A program made the position numbers and the translations under genes. 64,000 nt of DNA from Oxalobacteraceae bacterium AB_14. Its GTDB lineage: Bacteria; Pseudomonadota; Gammaproteobacteria; Burkholderiales; Burkholderiaceae_D. The stretch covers positions 1,862,801 to 1,926,800 of the forward strand of contig KB906724.1 in the NCBI GenBank assembly GCA_000381565.1. The letters are read 5' to 3'. This document shows positions 48,159-57,000 of this stretch, piece by piece (positions within the stretch are counted from its first letter, which is position 1; every line of letters starts with the position of its first letter). Under the pieces are notes generated by a model. It did no database searches. It was not told where the DNA came from and saw only the letters and a list, made by a program, of their open reading frames with translations.

Positions 48159-48689
48159 ATGCCGGACAACGCCTCGAAAGGCCAAAAAATCGACAACTCC
48201 AAGCTGCGGATGAGCTCCGCCGGAAAGGCGCGCTTGCGCAAGACCGAGGACCCCAAATACTTTTATTACGACGATGGCGGAAGGCCTGGTCGCGGCAATT
48301 GCACCTGGGGCGCCGGGACCCTCGCCCACCAGGGGCCTTGCTCCGACGCCGAGCTCAAGACGAAGGTGGGGCCGGCCGAGGTCGAGGCGGCCTTCGCGTC
48401 GCGGATCGCCGACGCGGAGGGGATCGTCCACCGGAAAGTGTCCCGCCAGGCCCTGAGCCAGGGGCAGTTCGACGCGCTGGTCAGCTTCGTCTACAACGTG
48501 GGCGTGAAAGGCGCCGAGAACGCGCTCTGGCTTGTCGACCACGGGGATTTCAAGGGCGCCGCCGGCGCGATCTCCCGAACGATCTACATGACGGTGCGCA
48601 CGAAGAAGGGGCGGAAAAAGGTCGTCGCCCACGGCCTCATCGGACGGCGCGCCGAGGAGAGTGCGCCTTTCCGGGCGCCTTCGCAGTAG
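48159..48689 (+). CDS. GH24 (T4-type) lysozyme, likely T6SS effector
   Basis: A 176-residue muramidase of phage T4 lysozyme type. Glu30 is in 'KARLRKTEDPK', Asp39 eight residues later in 'YYDDGG', and Thr49 in 'NCTWGAGT', the E-8-D-T active-site array with a loop four residues longer than T4 lysozyme. 'QFDALVSFVYNVG' is the conserved helix of the family. There is no signal peptide, and no holin or spanin is nearby, so it would need another route to the periplasm; Hcp, encoded divergently, is the obvious carrier. The next gene encodes a secreted small protein fit to be the immunity factor. Effector role is inferred. Confidence 0.85.
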   Translation: MPDNASKGQKIDNSKLRMSSAGKARLRKTEDPKYFYYDDGGRPGRGNCTWGAGTLAHQGPCSDAELKTKVGPAEVEAAFASRIADAEGIVHRKVSRQALSQGQFDALVSFVYNVGVKGAENALWLVDHGDFKGAAGAISRTIYMTVRTKKGRKKVVAHGLIGRRAEESAPFRAPSQ

Positions 48690-48751
48690 CATGAATGGAG
48701 CGCCTGCATGCGCGGCGCGCCACCAACCATCCAGCCGAAGAAGGGATCGAC

Positions 48752-49225
48752 ATGCGATTCGCCGACTTGTTTTCGAAGCCACGCCAAGCCGTCGGCCATC
48801 TCGCGTTGGCGGCGCTGCTGCTCGGGCCGGCGGGGGCATGGTCCGCCGACGCGGCGCGGCGGCCCGCGCAGGACAACTCGGACATCTATGGGACATGGCG
48901 CCTCGCGAAGGTGCTCGACTCCGCCGACATCGCGGCCATGTCGGACCGCCAAGCCAAGGCCATGCTCGGCCAGGAGGTGCTGATCGCCAAGGACCGCTTC
49001 AAAATCGGCAAGCAGACGTGCGAGGGGCCATCCTACGAGCGCAGCGTGGACGACCTCGCCAAGTCCTTTCGGGAGGAGGGGCATGTCAGCTCGGTGAACA
49101 TGGGGCTGCCCGATCCGGTGACGTCCATCGATGCCGGCTGCACCCACATCTACCTCAAGCCCCCCGGCCGCATCGTCGTTCATTGGGACGGATATTATTT
49201 CGACGCGGCCAGAAAGGCGCGCTGA
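48752..49225 (+). CDS. Periplasmic small protein, candidate immunity factor
   Basis: A 157-residue protein with signal peptide 'RQAVGHLALAALLLGPAGAW' (about 11-32). The mature part begins near 'SDIYGTWRLAKVLDSADIAA', has two Cys (C90, C130) that could form a disulfide, and ends 'IVVHWDGYYFDAARKAR'; the 'YGTWRLAKV' opening is like lipocalin-type barrels. The family is not recognised. GAAGAAGGG precedes ATG 48752, and the gene starts 62 bases after the lysozyme stop, so they are co-expressed. A periplasmic location is exactly where it must be to protect from a peptidoglycan hydrolase. Immunity is inferred. Confidence 0.78.
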   Translation: MRFADLFSKPRQAVGHLALAALLLGPAGAWSADAARRPAQDNSDIYGTWRLAKVLDSADIAAMSDRQAKAMLGQEVLIAKDRFKIGKQTCEGPSYERSVDDLAKSFREEGHVSSVNMGLPDPVTSIDAGCTHIYLKPPGRIVVHWDGYYFDAARKAR

Positions 49226-49377
49226 ACCGGGCCGCGCTGTCGCAGGGAGACATGCCGCCCGAAGCCACCCCCTCCGCCATGGCCGCGAGGACTGCCCCGA
49301 CGAGGCGCCGGACCATCGTTTCCATGGCGCGCGCTTTGATTTGCACAGACGGCCCACCAGGTGGCGCACCCGGAAAA
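49226..49377. other. Intergenic DNA between the immunity gene and the tRNA terminator
   Basis: 152 bases of islet DNA; nothing supportable is seen. An open frame on the minus strand here continues into the tRNA and the immunity gene and is not considered real. Confidence 0.5.
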
Positions 49378-49412
49378 GCAAAAAGCCGTTGACTCCGGAG
49401 AGTCAACGGCTT
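49378..49412 (-). terminator. Terminator after tRNA-fMet
   Basis: Stem AGTCAACGGCTT / AAGCCGTTGACT with T run on the minus strand (AAAAA on plus), 11 bases after the tRNA 3' end. Confidence 0.8.
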
Positions 49413-49423
49413 CTGCCTGAATT

Positions 49424-49441
49424 TGGTTGCGGGGACAGGAT
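49424..49441. repeat. Direct repeat inside tRNA-fMet (proximal att-like site)
   Basis: TGGTTGCGGGGACAGGAT, identical to 47151-47168. It is the 3' end of the intact tRNA gene. Confidence 0.75.
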
Positions 49442-49500
49442 TTGAACCTGTGACCTTCGGGTTATGAGCCCGACGAGCTGCCAGACTGCTCCACCCCGCG
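49424..49500 (-). tRNA. Initiator tRNA-fMet (CAT)
   Basis: A 77-base tRNA with encoded CCA and anticodon CAT in GGGCTCATAACCC. It has the initiator traits: a C-A mismatch at the end of the acceptor stem and three G-C pairs next to the anticodon loop. Its 3' 18 bases are repeated at 47151-47168, so it looks like the target site of the islet. Confidence 0.96.
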
Positions 49501-49616
49501 TCTGAGGCCCGAATTATACATAGGCCTTCTGCGTTCCGCAAGGGGCAAAATAAGTCCCACTTATATTTTGATGATACTTTTAAGTGGGACTTATGTTTAT
49601 CGCATCGTTTGGTGGC

Positions 49617-50786
49617 TTACGCTGCGGCCAGGCGCCACAGCGACGTCACCTCGGCGGCGCGAGCGGCGTGCAGCGGATCGGTGGCGTCGGCGGCGCGCGG
49701 ATGGGTAGGGCGTACGTCGTGGCGGTCGATCACTTTCAGGCCGGCGGCGGCGATCCATTCCATCAGGTCCGCGCGCGGACGCAGGCCCAGGTGCTCGGCC
49801 AGGTCCGACAGGATCAGCCAGCCCTCGCCACCGGGCGTCAGATGGTCCGACAGGCCGGCCAGGAAGCCGCGCAGCATGCGGCTGTCCGGATCGTAGACCG
49901 CGTATTCGATCGGCGAGCTCGGACGCGCCGGCACCCACGGTGGGTTGCACACCACCAGCGGCGCCCGGCCTTCAGGGAACAGGTCCGCCTCCAGCAGCTC
50001 GACCTGGCCGTCCAGGTCCAGCCGCGCCAGGTTCTCGCGCGCGCAGCTCAGCGCCCGCTGGTCCTGGTCGGTGGCGATGACGCGCGCCACGCCACGCTTG
50101 GCCAGCACCGCCGACAGCACGCCGGTGCCGGCGCCGATGTCGTAGGCCAGCTTGACGCCGGCCGGCAGCGGCGTGTTCGCCACCAGTTCCACATACTCGC
50201 CGCGCACCGGCGAGAACACGCCGTAGTGCGGGTGGATGCGCGCGTCCAGCGCCGGGATCTCGACGCCGGTGCGGCGCCATTCGTGCGCGCCGATCACGCC
50301 CAGCAGCTCGCGCAGCGAAGCGACGAACGGCTCTTCGAAACGGCCGTAAGCCTGGTTGCAGGCCAGCTGCACGTCAGGCGCGCGGCGCAGCGGAATCGCG
50401 TAGGCGGCGTCGAAGGGGATCAGCAGCATCGCCAGCGTGCGCGCGCGTTGCGACTGCGCCTGGCGATGCAGGTGGAAGGCTTCGGTCGGCGTGGCGGGCA
50501 CTTTGGCCGGCTTGGCTTTCTTGGCCGGCTTGGCCTTATGGTCGGCGCGGCGCGCCAGCGCTTGCAGCAACTGGCGGGCGTTCTGGAAGTCGCCGCGCCA
50601 CAGCAGCGCCGTGCCTTCGCAGGCCAGGCGGTAGGCCACGTCGGCATTGGTGCGGTCGTCGGCGAGGACGACCCGCTTCGGCGGCGCCATGCCGGCTTCG
50701 GAGCGCCAGCGCGCGGAGCACTGCACGCCGTTCTCCTCCCAGTGGATCTGTTGTGGCGTAGGGGAGGCGGTGGTTTGTGCGGACAT
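49617..50786 (-). CDS. Class I SAM-dependent methyltransferase (NPPW motif)
   Basis: A 389-residue cytoplasmic methyltransferase. The SAM-binding motif is 'LAYDIGAGTGVLSAVLAKRG' (about 230-250), the acidic 'VIATDQDQRALS', and the catalytic 'LVVCNPPWVPA' (N-P-P-W), as in enzymes that methylate amide or amino nitrogens such as HemK/PrmC and RlmG. The N-terminal region of about 200 residues is family-specific, with a Lys/Ala/Pro linker ('AKPAKKAKPAKVPATP'). ATG 50786 begins 'MSAQTTASPTPQQ'. Target (protein, rRNA or small molecule) is unknown. Confidence 0.88.
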   Translation of the reverse strand: MSAQTTASPTPQQIHWEENGVQCSARWRSEAGMAPPKRVVLADDRTNADVAYRLACEGTALLWRGDFQNARQLLQALARRADHKAKPAKKAKPAKVPATPTEAFHLHRQAQSQRARTLAMLLIPFDAAYAIPLRRAPDVQLACNQAYGRFEEPFVASLRELLGVIGAHEWRRTGVEIPALDARIHPHYGVFSPVRGEYVELVANTPLPAGVKLAYDIGAGTGVLSAVLAKRGVARVIATDQDQRALSCARENLARLDLDGQVELLEADLFPEGRAPLVVCNPPWVPARPSSPIEYAVYDPDSRMLRGFLAGLSDHLTPGGEGWLILSDLAEHLGLRPRADLMEWIAAAGLKVIDRHDVRPTHPRAADATDPLHAARAAEVTSLWRLAAA

Positions 50787-50891
50787 GTCGGGGCAATCGG
50801 TAGGTGTAATAGGCGGAAGCACAAAAAACGCCGGGGATGGTGTCCATCCCTGCCGGCGTTTTGGTGTTGAGGCGCTTATTATACTTGGCGC

Positions 50892-51830
50892 TTAGCTGGT
50901 GGCGTCTTTGGCGCCCGGCGCGGCGTCGTTGGCGGCGCTGGTCGAGATCGGGTCGTCGGCCGGCGCGGGCGTCGCGCTGACGCCTGCCGGTCCCGCCTTG
51001 ATGGGGTCCGGCACCGCTTGCACGCCGGCGGCGTCGCTTGCCGGCTTGACCTTGTCTGCGGCGGTCGGCGCGCTGTAGGTGTTGGTGTCCTTGCTGTTGA
51101 CCAGGCTGAGAAGACGCAGCGACAGGTTGCGCAGCGTATTGCGGTCGATGCCGTTGCTGGCCTGGCTCGGGGAGTTGTCGCCGGTCGACAGCGCCGAGTG
51201 CAGGTCGCGCCCGATCAATTGGAACAGGTCGGCCAAGGTGCCAGGGAAGTCGATATTCGGCACCTGCACCGACGGCAGCTTGTCGCTGCCGGCGCCATTG
51301 GCGGCCACCGGTTTCTTGCCGGCGGCGTCGCTGGACGGCTTGTTGCCGGTGCTCTGGCTGGCGGCGCCGCTCAGTTCAGCGTCGTACTGCACTTCCACTT
51401 CGAAATCGAACTTGCGGCCGTCGGCGGTGGTGATCGTGCCCTTGCCGATGAAGTGCGAGCTGTCGGTCAGGTCGAAAGCGGCGGCGTCGCTGCTGCCCTT
51501 CGGTCCCGAACTGTGCTGCACGCCCACGGCGAAGCTGGACGAGGTGTCCAGGCTGGCCGAGTCGAAACTGATGGTCGCGCCCTTGCCGGCGTCGCCGAAC
51601 AGCGAGGTGGCGAACTTATTGACGAAATCCTGCGCGAAATCGACCGTCGCGTTGCCGACCGCGGCGACATGCTGCGCCAGGGCGTCGCTGGACAGCGACG
51701 CAGGCGAAGAACTGCTTGCCTTCAGGGGCGTGGCGGCGGTCGCGCCGTTCGTCTTGCCGTCGTTGCGCGTGTTGGCGCCATAGAGGGGCGCTGGCAAAGC
51801 GCGCGGGCCGAGAGCAGGTAGGATAGACAT
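50892..51830 (-). CDS. Hypothetical Ser/Ala-rich protein
   Basis: A 312-residue protein without signal peptide or membrane helix. Residues about 50-190 carry a structured region ('HVAAVGNATVDFAQDFVNKF', 'SHFIGKGTITTADGRKFDFE', 'VEVQYDAEL'); the rest is low-complexity Ala/Ser/Pro/Asp, including long tails. 'LADLFQLIGRDLHSALS' and 'LRNLSLRLLSLVN' are predicted helices. The composition and order resemble proteins found beside flagellar or surface genes, but no family was recognised. ATG 51830 gives the clean start 'MSILPALGPRALP'. The stop is 105 bases from the methyltransferase start, both minus strand. Confidence 0.65.
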   Translation of the reverse strand: MSILPALGPRALPAPLYGANTRNDGKTNGATAATPLKASSSSPASLSSDALAQHVAAVGNATVDFAQDFVNKFATSLFGDAGKGATISFDSASLDTSSSFAVGVQHSSGPKGSSDAAAFDLTDSSHFIGKGTITTADGRKFDFEVEVQYDAELSGAASQSTGNKPSSDAAGKKPVAANGAGSDKLPSVQVPNIDFPGTLADLFQLIGRDLHSALSTGDNSPSQASNGIDRNTLRNLSLRLLSLVNSKDTNTYSAPTAADKVKPASDAAGVQAVPDPIKAGPAGVSATPAPADDPISTSAANDAAPGAKDATS

Positions 51831-51907
51831 GGCAGGTTCCAGCGGATTTCGTTTGATAGTACTTCTATAACGGTCCCGCTGGCGATTTCTTGAGGCCTGC
51901 GCAAAGA

Positions 51908-52117
51908 TTAATGATGGTGGGTCCAGCCTTCCGGCGCCGCCAGGTAGGAAGCGACGGCGTCCTTCTGGCCGATGGCGTGGTGTTTGACTTCGCCGCAGGC
52001 GCAAATTCCCAGGTAAGGCTGGATGTGCGAGCAGGCCGACACCTTTTGCAGGCGGACTTGCACGGCTTTGGCGCACTTGGCGCATTTGAAGGTCAGGGTG
52101 CGTGGTGCTTTTAACAT
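51908..52117 (-). CDS. Small zinc-ribbon-like protein
   Basis: A 69-residue protein starting 'MLKAPRTLTFKCAKCAKAVQ'. 'CAKC' and the later Cys run 'CSHIQPYLGICACGE' make a four-Cys zinc ribbon; the C-terminus is 'APEGWTHHH', a His cluster. Cytoplasmic, function unknown; small zinc ribbons often bind RNA or proteins. Start ATG 52117. It is followed downstream by the 312-residue hypothetical gene (77 bases). Confidence 0.7.
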   Translation of the reverse strand: MLKAPRTLTFKCAKCAKAVQVRLQKVSACSHIQPYLGICACGEVKHHAIGQKDAVASYLAAPEGWTHHH

Positions 52118-52158
52118 GGTTGTTCTTGGTTGGACTGGCAAAGGCGGGATTCTATCAC

Positions 52159-52785
52159 TCAGGCGTAGATGTCCAGCTTGGGCGGCACCAGCGGCGGCGT
52201 TTCGTAGGTGCGCCGGACTTTGGCGGCATCGTCCGATCCCTGTCCGTGGACCCGCGCCGCCGCCTGTTCCACCTGCTGCGTCGCCAGTTCGGCGCGGGCC
52301 TGCAGTTCCAGCTGCGCCGCCTGGGCCGCCACCGCGCGGTCGGCGCCGGAGGGATCGGCCGGCGCCAGCGCCGCCGCCTGTATCGTATGGGCCCGTTCGA
52401 TGGTCTCCTGCGGCGTGCGGCCGGGCGAGGTGTCGATTTGTACCTCGCCGCCGATGGCGTAATCGACCCCGTTCGGTCCGCGCTGATAGGTGTAGGTGGC
52501 GCCAGAAGTGGCCAGGCCGCCGGCGGTTGCCAGGTGCGCCTGCTCGTGCTGGCGCACCTCGGTGTCGCGGGTTTTCAGCTGGGCGACCAGGGCCAGCGCC
52601 TCCGGCGTGAGGTTGGTGACGGAGTCGCTGCCGGAAAAATTGGCGTTCGGGGACGAGCTGGGAGAAGCCGAGGCAGGACCGGCAGGCGTGACCGACGACG
52701 TCACCTGCGCCGGCGGCGTCGCGCGCACCGGCGGCTGGCTGGCGGAACTCGGTGATATGGCGCCTGTGCTCATGGTGGTGCGCAT
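52159..52785 (-). CDS. SprA-related (CJM1_0395-type) putative metalloprotease
   Basis: A 208-residue protein with a disordered Ser/Pro N-terminus (1-55) and the SprA-family core: 'LTPEALALVAQLKTRDTEVR', 'QHEQAHLATAGGLATSGATY' and 'GPNGVDYAIGGEVQIDTSPG'. The motif H80-E-Q-A-H84 is the short metalloprotease-like HExxH of the family. The C-terminal half is Ala/Gln-rich helical. Annotated as a putative metalloprotease in the family; activity is not proven. AGGAGG lies just before ATG 52785; a second ATG is at 52773. Confidence 0.75.
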   Translation of the reverse strand: MRTTMSTGAISPSSASQPPVRATPPAQVTSSVTPAGPASASPSSSPNANFSGSDSVTNLTPEALALVAQLKTRDTEVRQHEQAHLATAGGLATSGATYTYQRGPNGVDYAIGGEVQIDTSPGRTPQETIERAHTIQAAALAPADPSGADRAVAAQAAQLELQARAELATQQVEQAAARVHGQGSDDAAKVRRTYETPPLVPPKLDIYA

Positions 52786-52884
52786 TGCCTCCTGCTCTTC
52801 TGAATGATAGCAAATCTGTAGCAAATGGTTGCAAATTGGCGCCGGCCCGCAGGTCAACTGGTGCGGCGCGTCCGCTAGGTCGTT

Positions 52885-54036
52885 TTAGTCGCTGACGGTG
52901 GCGATCAGCGTGTGCAGCAGCTGGTTGACCTTCGCGCCCATCGCATCGGAGCCGTAGTCGCCGGCGGTGATGACCACCGTCAGATCCAGTTCCGGCACGA
53001 TGAAGATGCGCTGGCCGCCGTTGCCGAAAGCGGCGCTCCATGCCGTGCGGTGGCCGTGCCAGGCCGCCGTGCCGTCCCACCACTGGTAGCCGTAATGCAG
53101 CTCGTCCGGCTGGTTGCCCGGACTGCGGAAGCCCACGCTCAGGCGCGGCTTCAGCGATTCATCCACCCATTCCTCGGCCACGATCTGGCGGCCGTTCCAG
53201 CGGCCGTGGTTCAGCATCAGCCGTCCCAGCTTGGCCATGTCGCGCGGCCGCAGGCGCAGTCCCGCGAACGGCGCCGGCCGGCCGCGCAAGTCGGTCACCC
53301 ATTCCCACTGCAGGATGCCCAGCGGTTCGAACAGGTCCTTGCGGGCGACCTCGATCCACGGCTGGCCGCTGACGCGGCTGACGATGTCGGCCAGGATGGT
53401 GGTGCCGCCGCCGTTGTAGTTCCACACCGCGCCAGGCGGCGCGACGATAGGGCGCTCCAGCACATAGCGCAGCTGGTCGGATTTCCAGTACAGCCGCAGC
53501 TCGTTGTTGGGCTGCGCGCCTTCGTCCCACTTCCAGCCGCCGCTCATGGTCAGCAGGTGTTCGAGGTTGACGGCGTTCAGCAGCGGCGTGCGCAGGTCCT
53601 GGTATTCGGGGTAGTAGTCCAGCACCGGCGTGGCGAGCGCGCCGATCTTGCCGCGCTGCTTCTCGATCCCCACCAGCAGGCTGATGACGCTCTTGCCGAT
53701 CGAGCGCACGTCGTGCAGCGTGTCCGGCCCGAATTCCACCGTCGGCGCGAACGGCGGCCACACGCCCAGCCCGCGCCGGATCGAGCGGTCCTTGCCGGTG
53801 CGGTATATCTCCGCCACCAGTTTGCCATGGCGTTCGATGACGATGCCGTGGATATTGTCCTTGCCCTGTGCCAGCGCGGTCAGCGTGACGCACAGTGCGT
53901 TGGCGTTGAAGCCCGATGCTTCAGGCGCCGCCAGTTCCCAGCCATCGCCTTGCGCGAACGGCGCGGCGCAGGGCGCGGCATGGGCAGGGGGCAGTACGGT
54001 CGACAAGCAAAAACACAGACTAAGCAGTAATTTCAT
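52885..54036 (-). CDS. Exported serine hydrolase (beta-lactamase/DAC class C fold)
   Basis: A 383-residue periplasmic serine hydrolase. Signal peptide 'KLLLSLCFCLSTVLPPAHA'. Active site S112-I-G-K115 in 'DVRSIGKSVISLLVGIEKQR' (SxxK), 'WNYNGGGTTILADIVSR' (YxN) and, near the C-terminus, 'HGHRTAWSAAFGNGGQRIFI'. Members act as esterases, peptidases or 6-aminohexanoate hydrolases; it is unlikely to be a true beta-lactamase. It lies 32 bases after the sbcC stop on the same strand, and may be transcribed with sbcDC. Confidence 0.92.
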   Translation of the reverse strand: MKLLLSLCFCLSTVLPPAHAAPCAAPFAQGDGWELAAPEASGFNANALCVTLTALAQGKDNIHGIVIERHGKLVAEIYRTGKDRSIRRGLGVWPPFAPTVEFGPDTLHDVRSIGKSVISLLVGIEKQRGKIGALATPVLDYYPEYQDLRTPLLNAVNLEHLLTMSGGWKWDEGAQPNNELRLYWKSDQLRYVLERPIVAPPGAVWNYNGGGTTILADIVSRVSGQPWIEVARKDLFEPLGILQWEWVTDLRGRPAPFAGLRLRPRDMAKLGRLMLNHGRWNGRQIVAEEWVDESLKPRLSVGFRSPGNQPDELHYGYQWWDGTAAWHGHRTAWSAAFGNGGQRIFIVPELDLTVVITAGDYGSDAMGAKVNQLLHTLIATVSD

Positions 54037-54068
54037 GAGCTGGCCTGAATTAACAATAAAACACCATT

Positions 54069-57000
54069 CTACTGCACTGTGACCGCGCTCTTGCCGCCCG
54101 CCGAAGGTTGCACCAGGATTTTTACGGCGATCCGCTCCGTCATTTCCTGCACGTGCGAGATGACGCCGACCTTGCGGCCCATCGCTTGCAGGCCGTCCAG
54201 CGCATCCATCGCCACGCGCAGGGTCTCGGCGTCGAGGCTGCCGAAGCCTTCGTCGATGAACAGCGATTCGACGCGCACGCGGTTGGACGACAGCGAGGCC
54301 AGTCCCAGCGCCAGCGCCAGCGACACCAGGAACGATTCGCCGCCGGACAGCGAATGCACCGAGCGCATCTCGCCGCCCATGTCCTGGTCGCGCACCAGCA
54401 GCGCCAGCGACGGGCTGGCCGGGTTGTCGATGCGTTCCAGCTGGTAGCGGCGCGCCAGGTGGTTCAGATGGGCGTTGGCGTAGCCCAGCAGGACGTCCAG
54501 CGTGAATTGCTGGGCGTAGTTGCGGAACTTCTTGCCGTCGGCCGAGCCTATCAGGTCGTTCATGCGCGCCCAGCGCTGTTCGATCGCTTCCTGCCGCTCG
54601 ATCTCGGCCAGCATGGCTTGCGATTGCTGGCGCCTGGCGTCGTCCTGCGCCAGCGCCAGTTGCAGGGCGGTGGCGTGGTCGTGGGCTGTCTTGCGTTCGC
54701 CCGCCAGCTCGTTCAGCGCGGCGGCCAGCAGGGCGATCGGCGCTTGTTCGTCTGCCGACGCGCGCTCCGGCGGCGCGGACAATTGGTGTTGCGCGCGTTG
54801 GCGCCGGCGTTCATGGAGCACGGTGGCGGCGTTGTCGGCGGCGCGGTCGATGGCTTGCAGCGCGGCGCGTTCGGCGTCGACCTGTTCGGCCGAATCGGCC
54901 AGCAGTGCGTGCAGGTGCTCCAGGCCGCGCAGGCCGGCGTCGGGCTGGCGCTGCTGGAAGGCGGCGATCCAGTCGGACAGCGCGGCCGCCGCCGATGCCG
55001 ATGCGCCATGCAGCGCCGCCAGCCGTTGCACGGCCTGGGCCAGCGCCTCGTCCGCGCGGGCGCGCGCGTGGGCCGCCTGCTGTGCGGCGGTTTGCAGGCC
55101 GGCCAGGCGCTCCCTGGCGGCGTCGATGGCGGCGTTGAGCGCCGTTTCGACGTCGCGCACTTCCTTGCCGCCCCACAGCGCCATGCGTTGCTGCTGCATC
55201 TCCTTGAGCGCGGCGTCGGCGCTGCTGTAGATGACGCGGGCGTTGACAGCGTCCAGGCCGGCCTTGGCCTGTGCTTCACCGAGCGCCTTCACCTCCACCT
55301 CGACGGTGGCGATGGCTGCGGCGCGTTCGTCATGGGCGGCGCGCTGCGCCAGCCATTGCCGGCTTTCGGCCTGGCGGGCTTCGTGGAATCGGGCGGGGCC
55401 TGCCTTCCAGTCGTCCTTCCAGTCGTCGCTCGGGATGTCGCTGCCGCTGAAGGCCGGGTCCAGGTCCGCGAGCAGGGCGCTCAGCGTCAAGGCGACTTCG
55501 ATGCGCTGGTCGTCCAGCGCCTTGTGTTCCGTGTTCGATTGCGCCAGCGCGGTCTGGGCGTGCGAGGCGACGCTCTGCAAACGCGTGTGCTCGGCCGCCG
55601 CCAGGTCGTAGGCCGATTGCGCCTGGTCGCGGGCGATGCGGGCCGCATGCATGGCGCGTTCCTGCCGTTCGATGCCTTGCAACGCGTCGCGCGCAGTCTC
55701 CAATTGAGCGACGAACCAGCCGGTGCGTTCTGGCTCCGGCGGCAGCTTTGCCGCAAGCCGGGACGCGGCCTCGTCCCGCCCTTCAGCGTGCAGGTGGCTG
55801 TGCCACGCTGCGGCGACGCGTTCCAGCGCCTGCGCCACGGTGTGGCCTTCGCTGGCCAGGGCGTTCAGTTGCTCAAGGCAGGCCTGCTCGGTGGCGCGTT
55901 GCGCCGCCTGCTGGTTGACATTCGCTTCCAACAGCTGGCGGCAGCGGGCGACTTCCGCCTGGAACTCGGCCAACATGTCGTGCAGGCCGTCGTTATCGTG
56001 GCGATATGGATGCTGGTTCGATCCGCAGACCGGGCAAGGCGTATCGTCCTCCAGCGCGGCGCGCAGCGATTCCACGTTCTTGGCGCAGGCGGCTTCCGCC
56101 AGTTTCAGCGAACGTTCCGCCTGCGAGGAGGCAGCCAGGATGCCAACGCCTTCCTGCTCCGCCGCTTTCAACTGAATTTTGGCCGCGTCCATCGCCTGCC
56201 GCAGCTGCGCGGACTGCGCCTGGATGTGCGTATGGCGCGATTGCCGCGCATCGAGTTCGATCCAGAGTTTTTCCGCCGCCGCCAATTGATCTCGGCGTTG
56301 TTCCAGATCGTGGCGCGAGGACTGCAACTGCTCGGCGGGGAAGGCCGCCAGCGCGCGCGCCGCATCCTGTCGCTGCGCTTCCAGGGTTTGCAGGGCGACG
56401 CCGGAGGCGGCCAGCTTGCCGCTGGCATCTGCCTCGTCGTCGCGATGCGCCTTGGCGTTGCGCTGCACGCGGGCCAGCGCGCTGCCCAGCTTTTCGGCTT
56501 GCGAGGCGGCCTGGCCGGCCTGCACGAACAGCACATCCCAGCGCTCCCACGATGTCGCCATCGTCTGCCACTGCTTGTGCTGCGCCAGCCAGGCGACGCC
56601 TGCTTCATGCTGCGCGCCCAGGCGCCTGCGTTCGTCCTGCCGTTCTTGCAACGCGGCCCTGGCCACGGCATCCGCCTGGTCGGCTGTTTCGCATGCCGCG
56701 GCGGCTAGTCGGTAAGCGGGCAGCAGGGCTTCGATGCGGGCATCGAGCGCCTTGGCCTGGTCCAGCTGCGGCGCGGCTGCGCGTTGGGCGGTTTCCGATT
56801 CCTGCACCTGCATCGCGGCCTGCGCTTGCGCCGCCGTGGCGCGCTCCAGCGCCTGCGCCGCGGACGCGGCATCCTGCGTGCCGGCGGCGATGGCGGCCTG
56901 CGTGGCCGCGATGTCGGCGGCGATGCGCTCAATTTCGGCGGCCAGCGGACGCGCCGGTTGCACGGCGTCGATGCGCGCCAGCGCGGCGCGGCGCGGCGCC

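Noticed and set aside
47151..49441. Search for an integrase or transposase inside the islet
   Set aside because: None is present in any frame; mobility is argued only from the direct repeats.
49155..49541. Minus-strand open frame with a signal-like stretch 'MVRRLVGAVLAAMAEGVA'
   Set aside because: It runs through the tRNA-fMet gene and antisense to the immunity gene; no independent support.
52885..54036. Reading the SxxK hydrolase as a beta-lactamase resistance gene
   Set aside because: The motif order fits the broad class C esterase/peptidase group; the lactamase KTG motif is not clear, so a resistance role is not supported.
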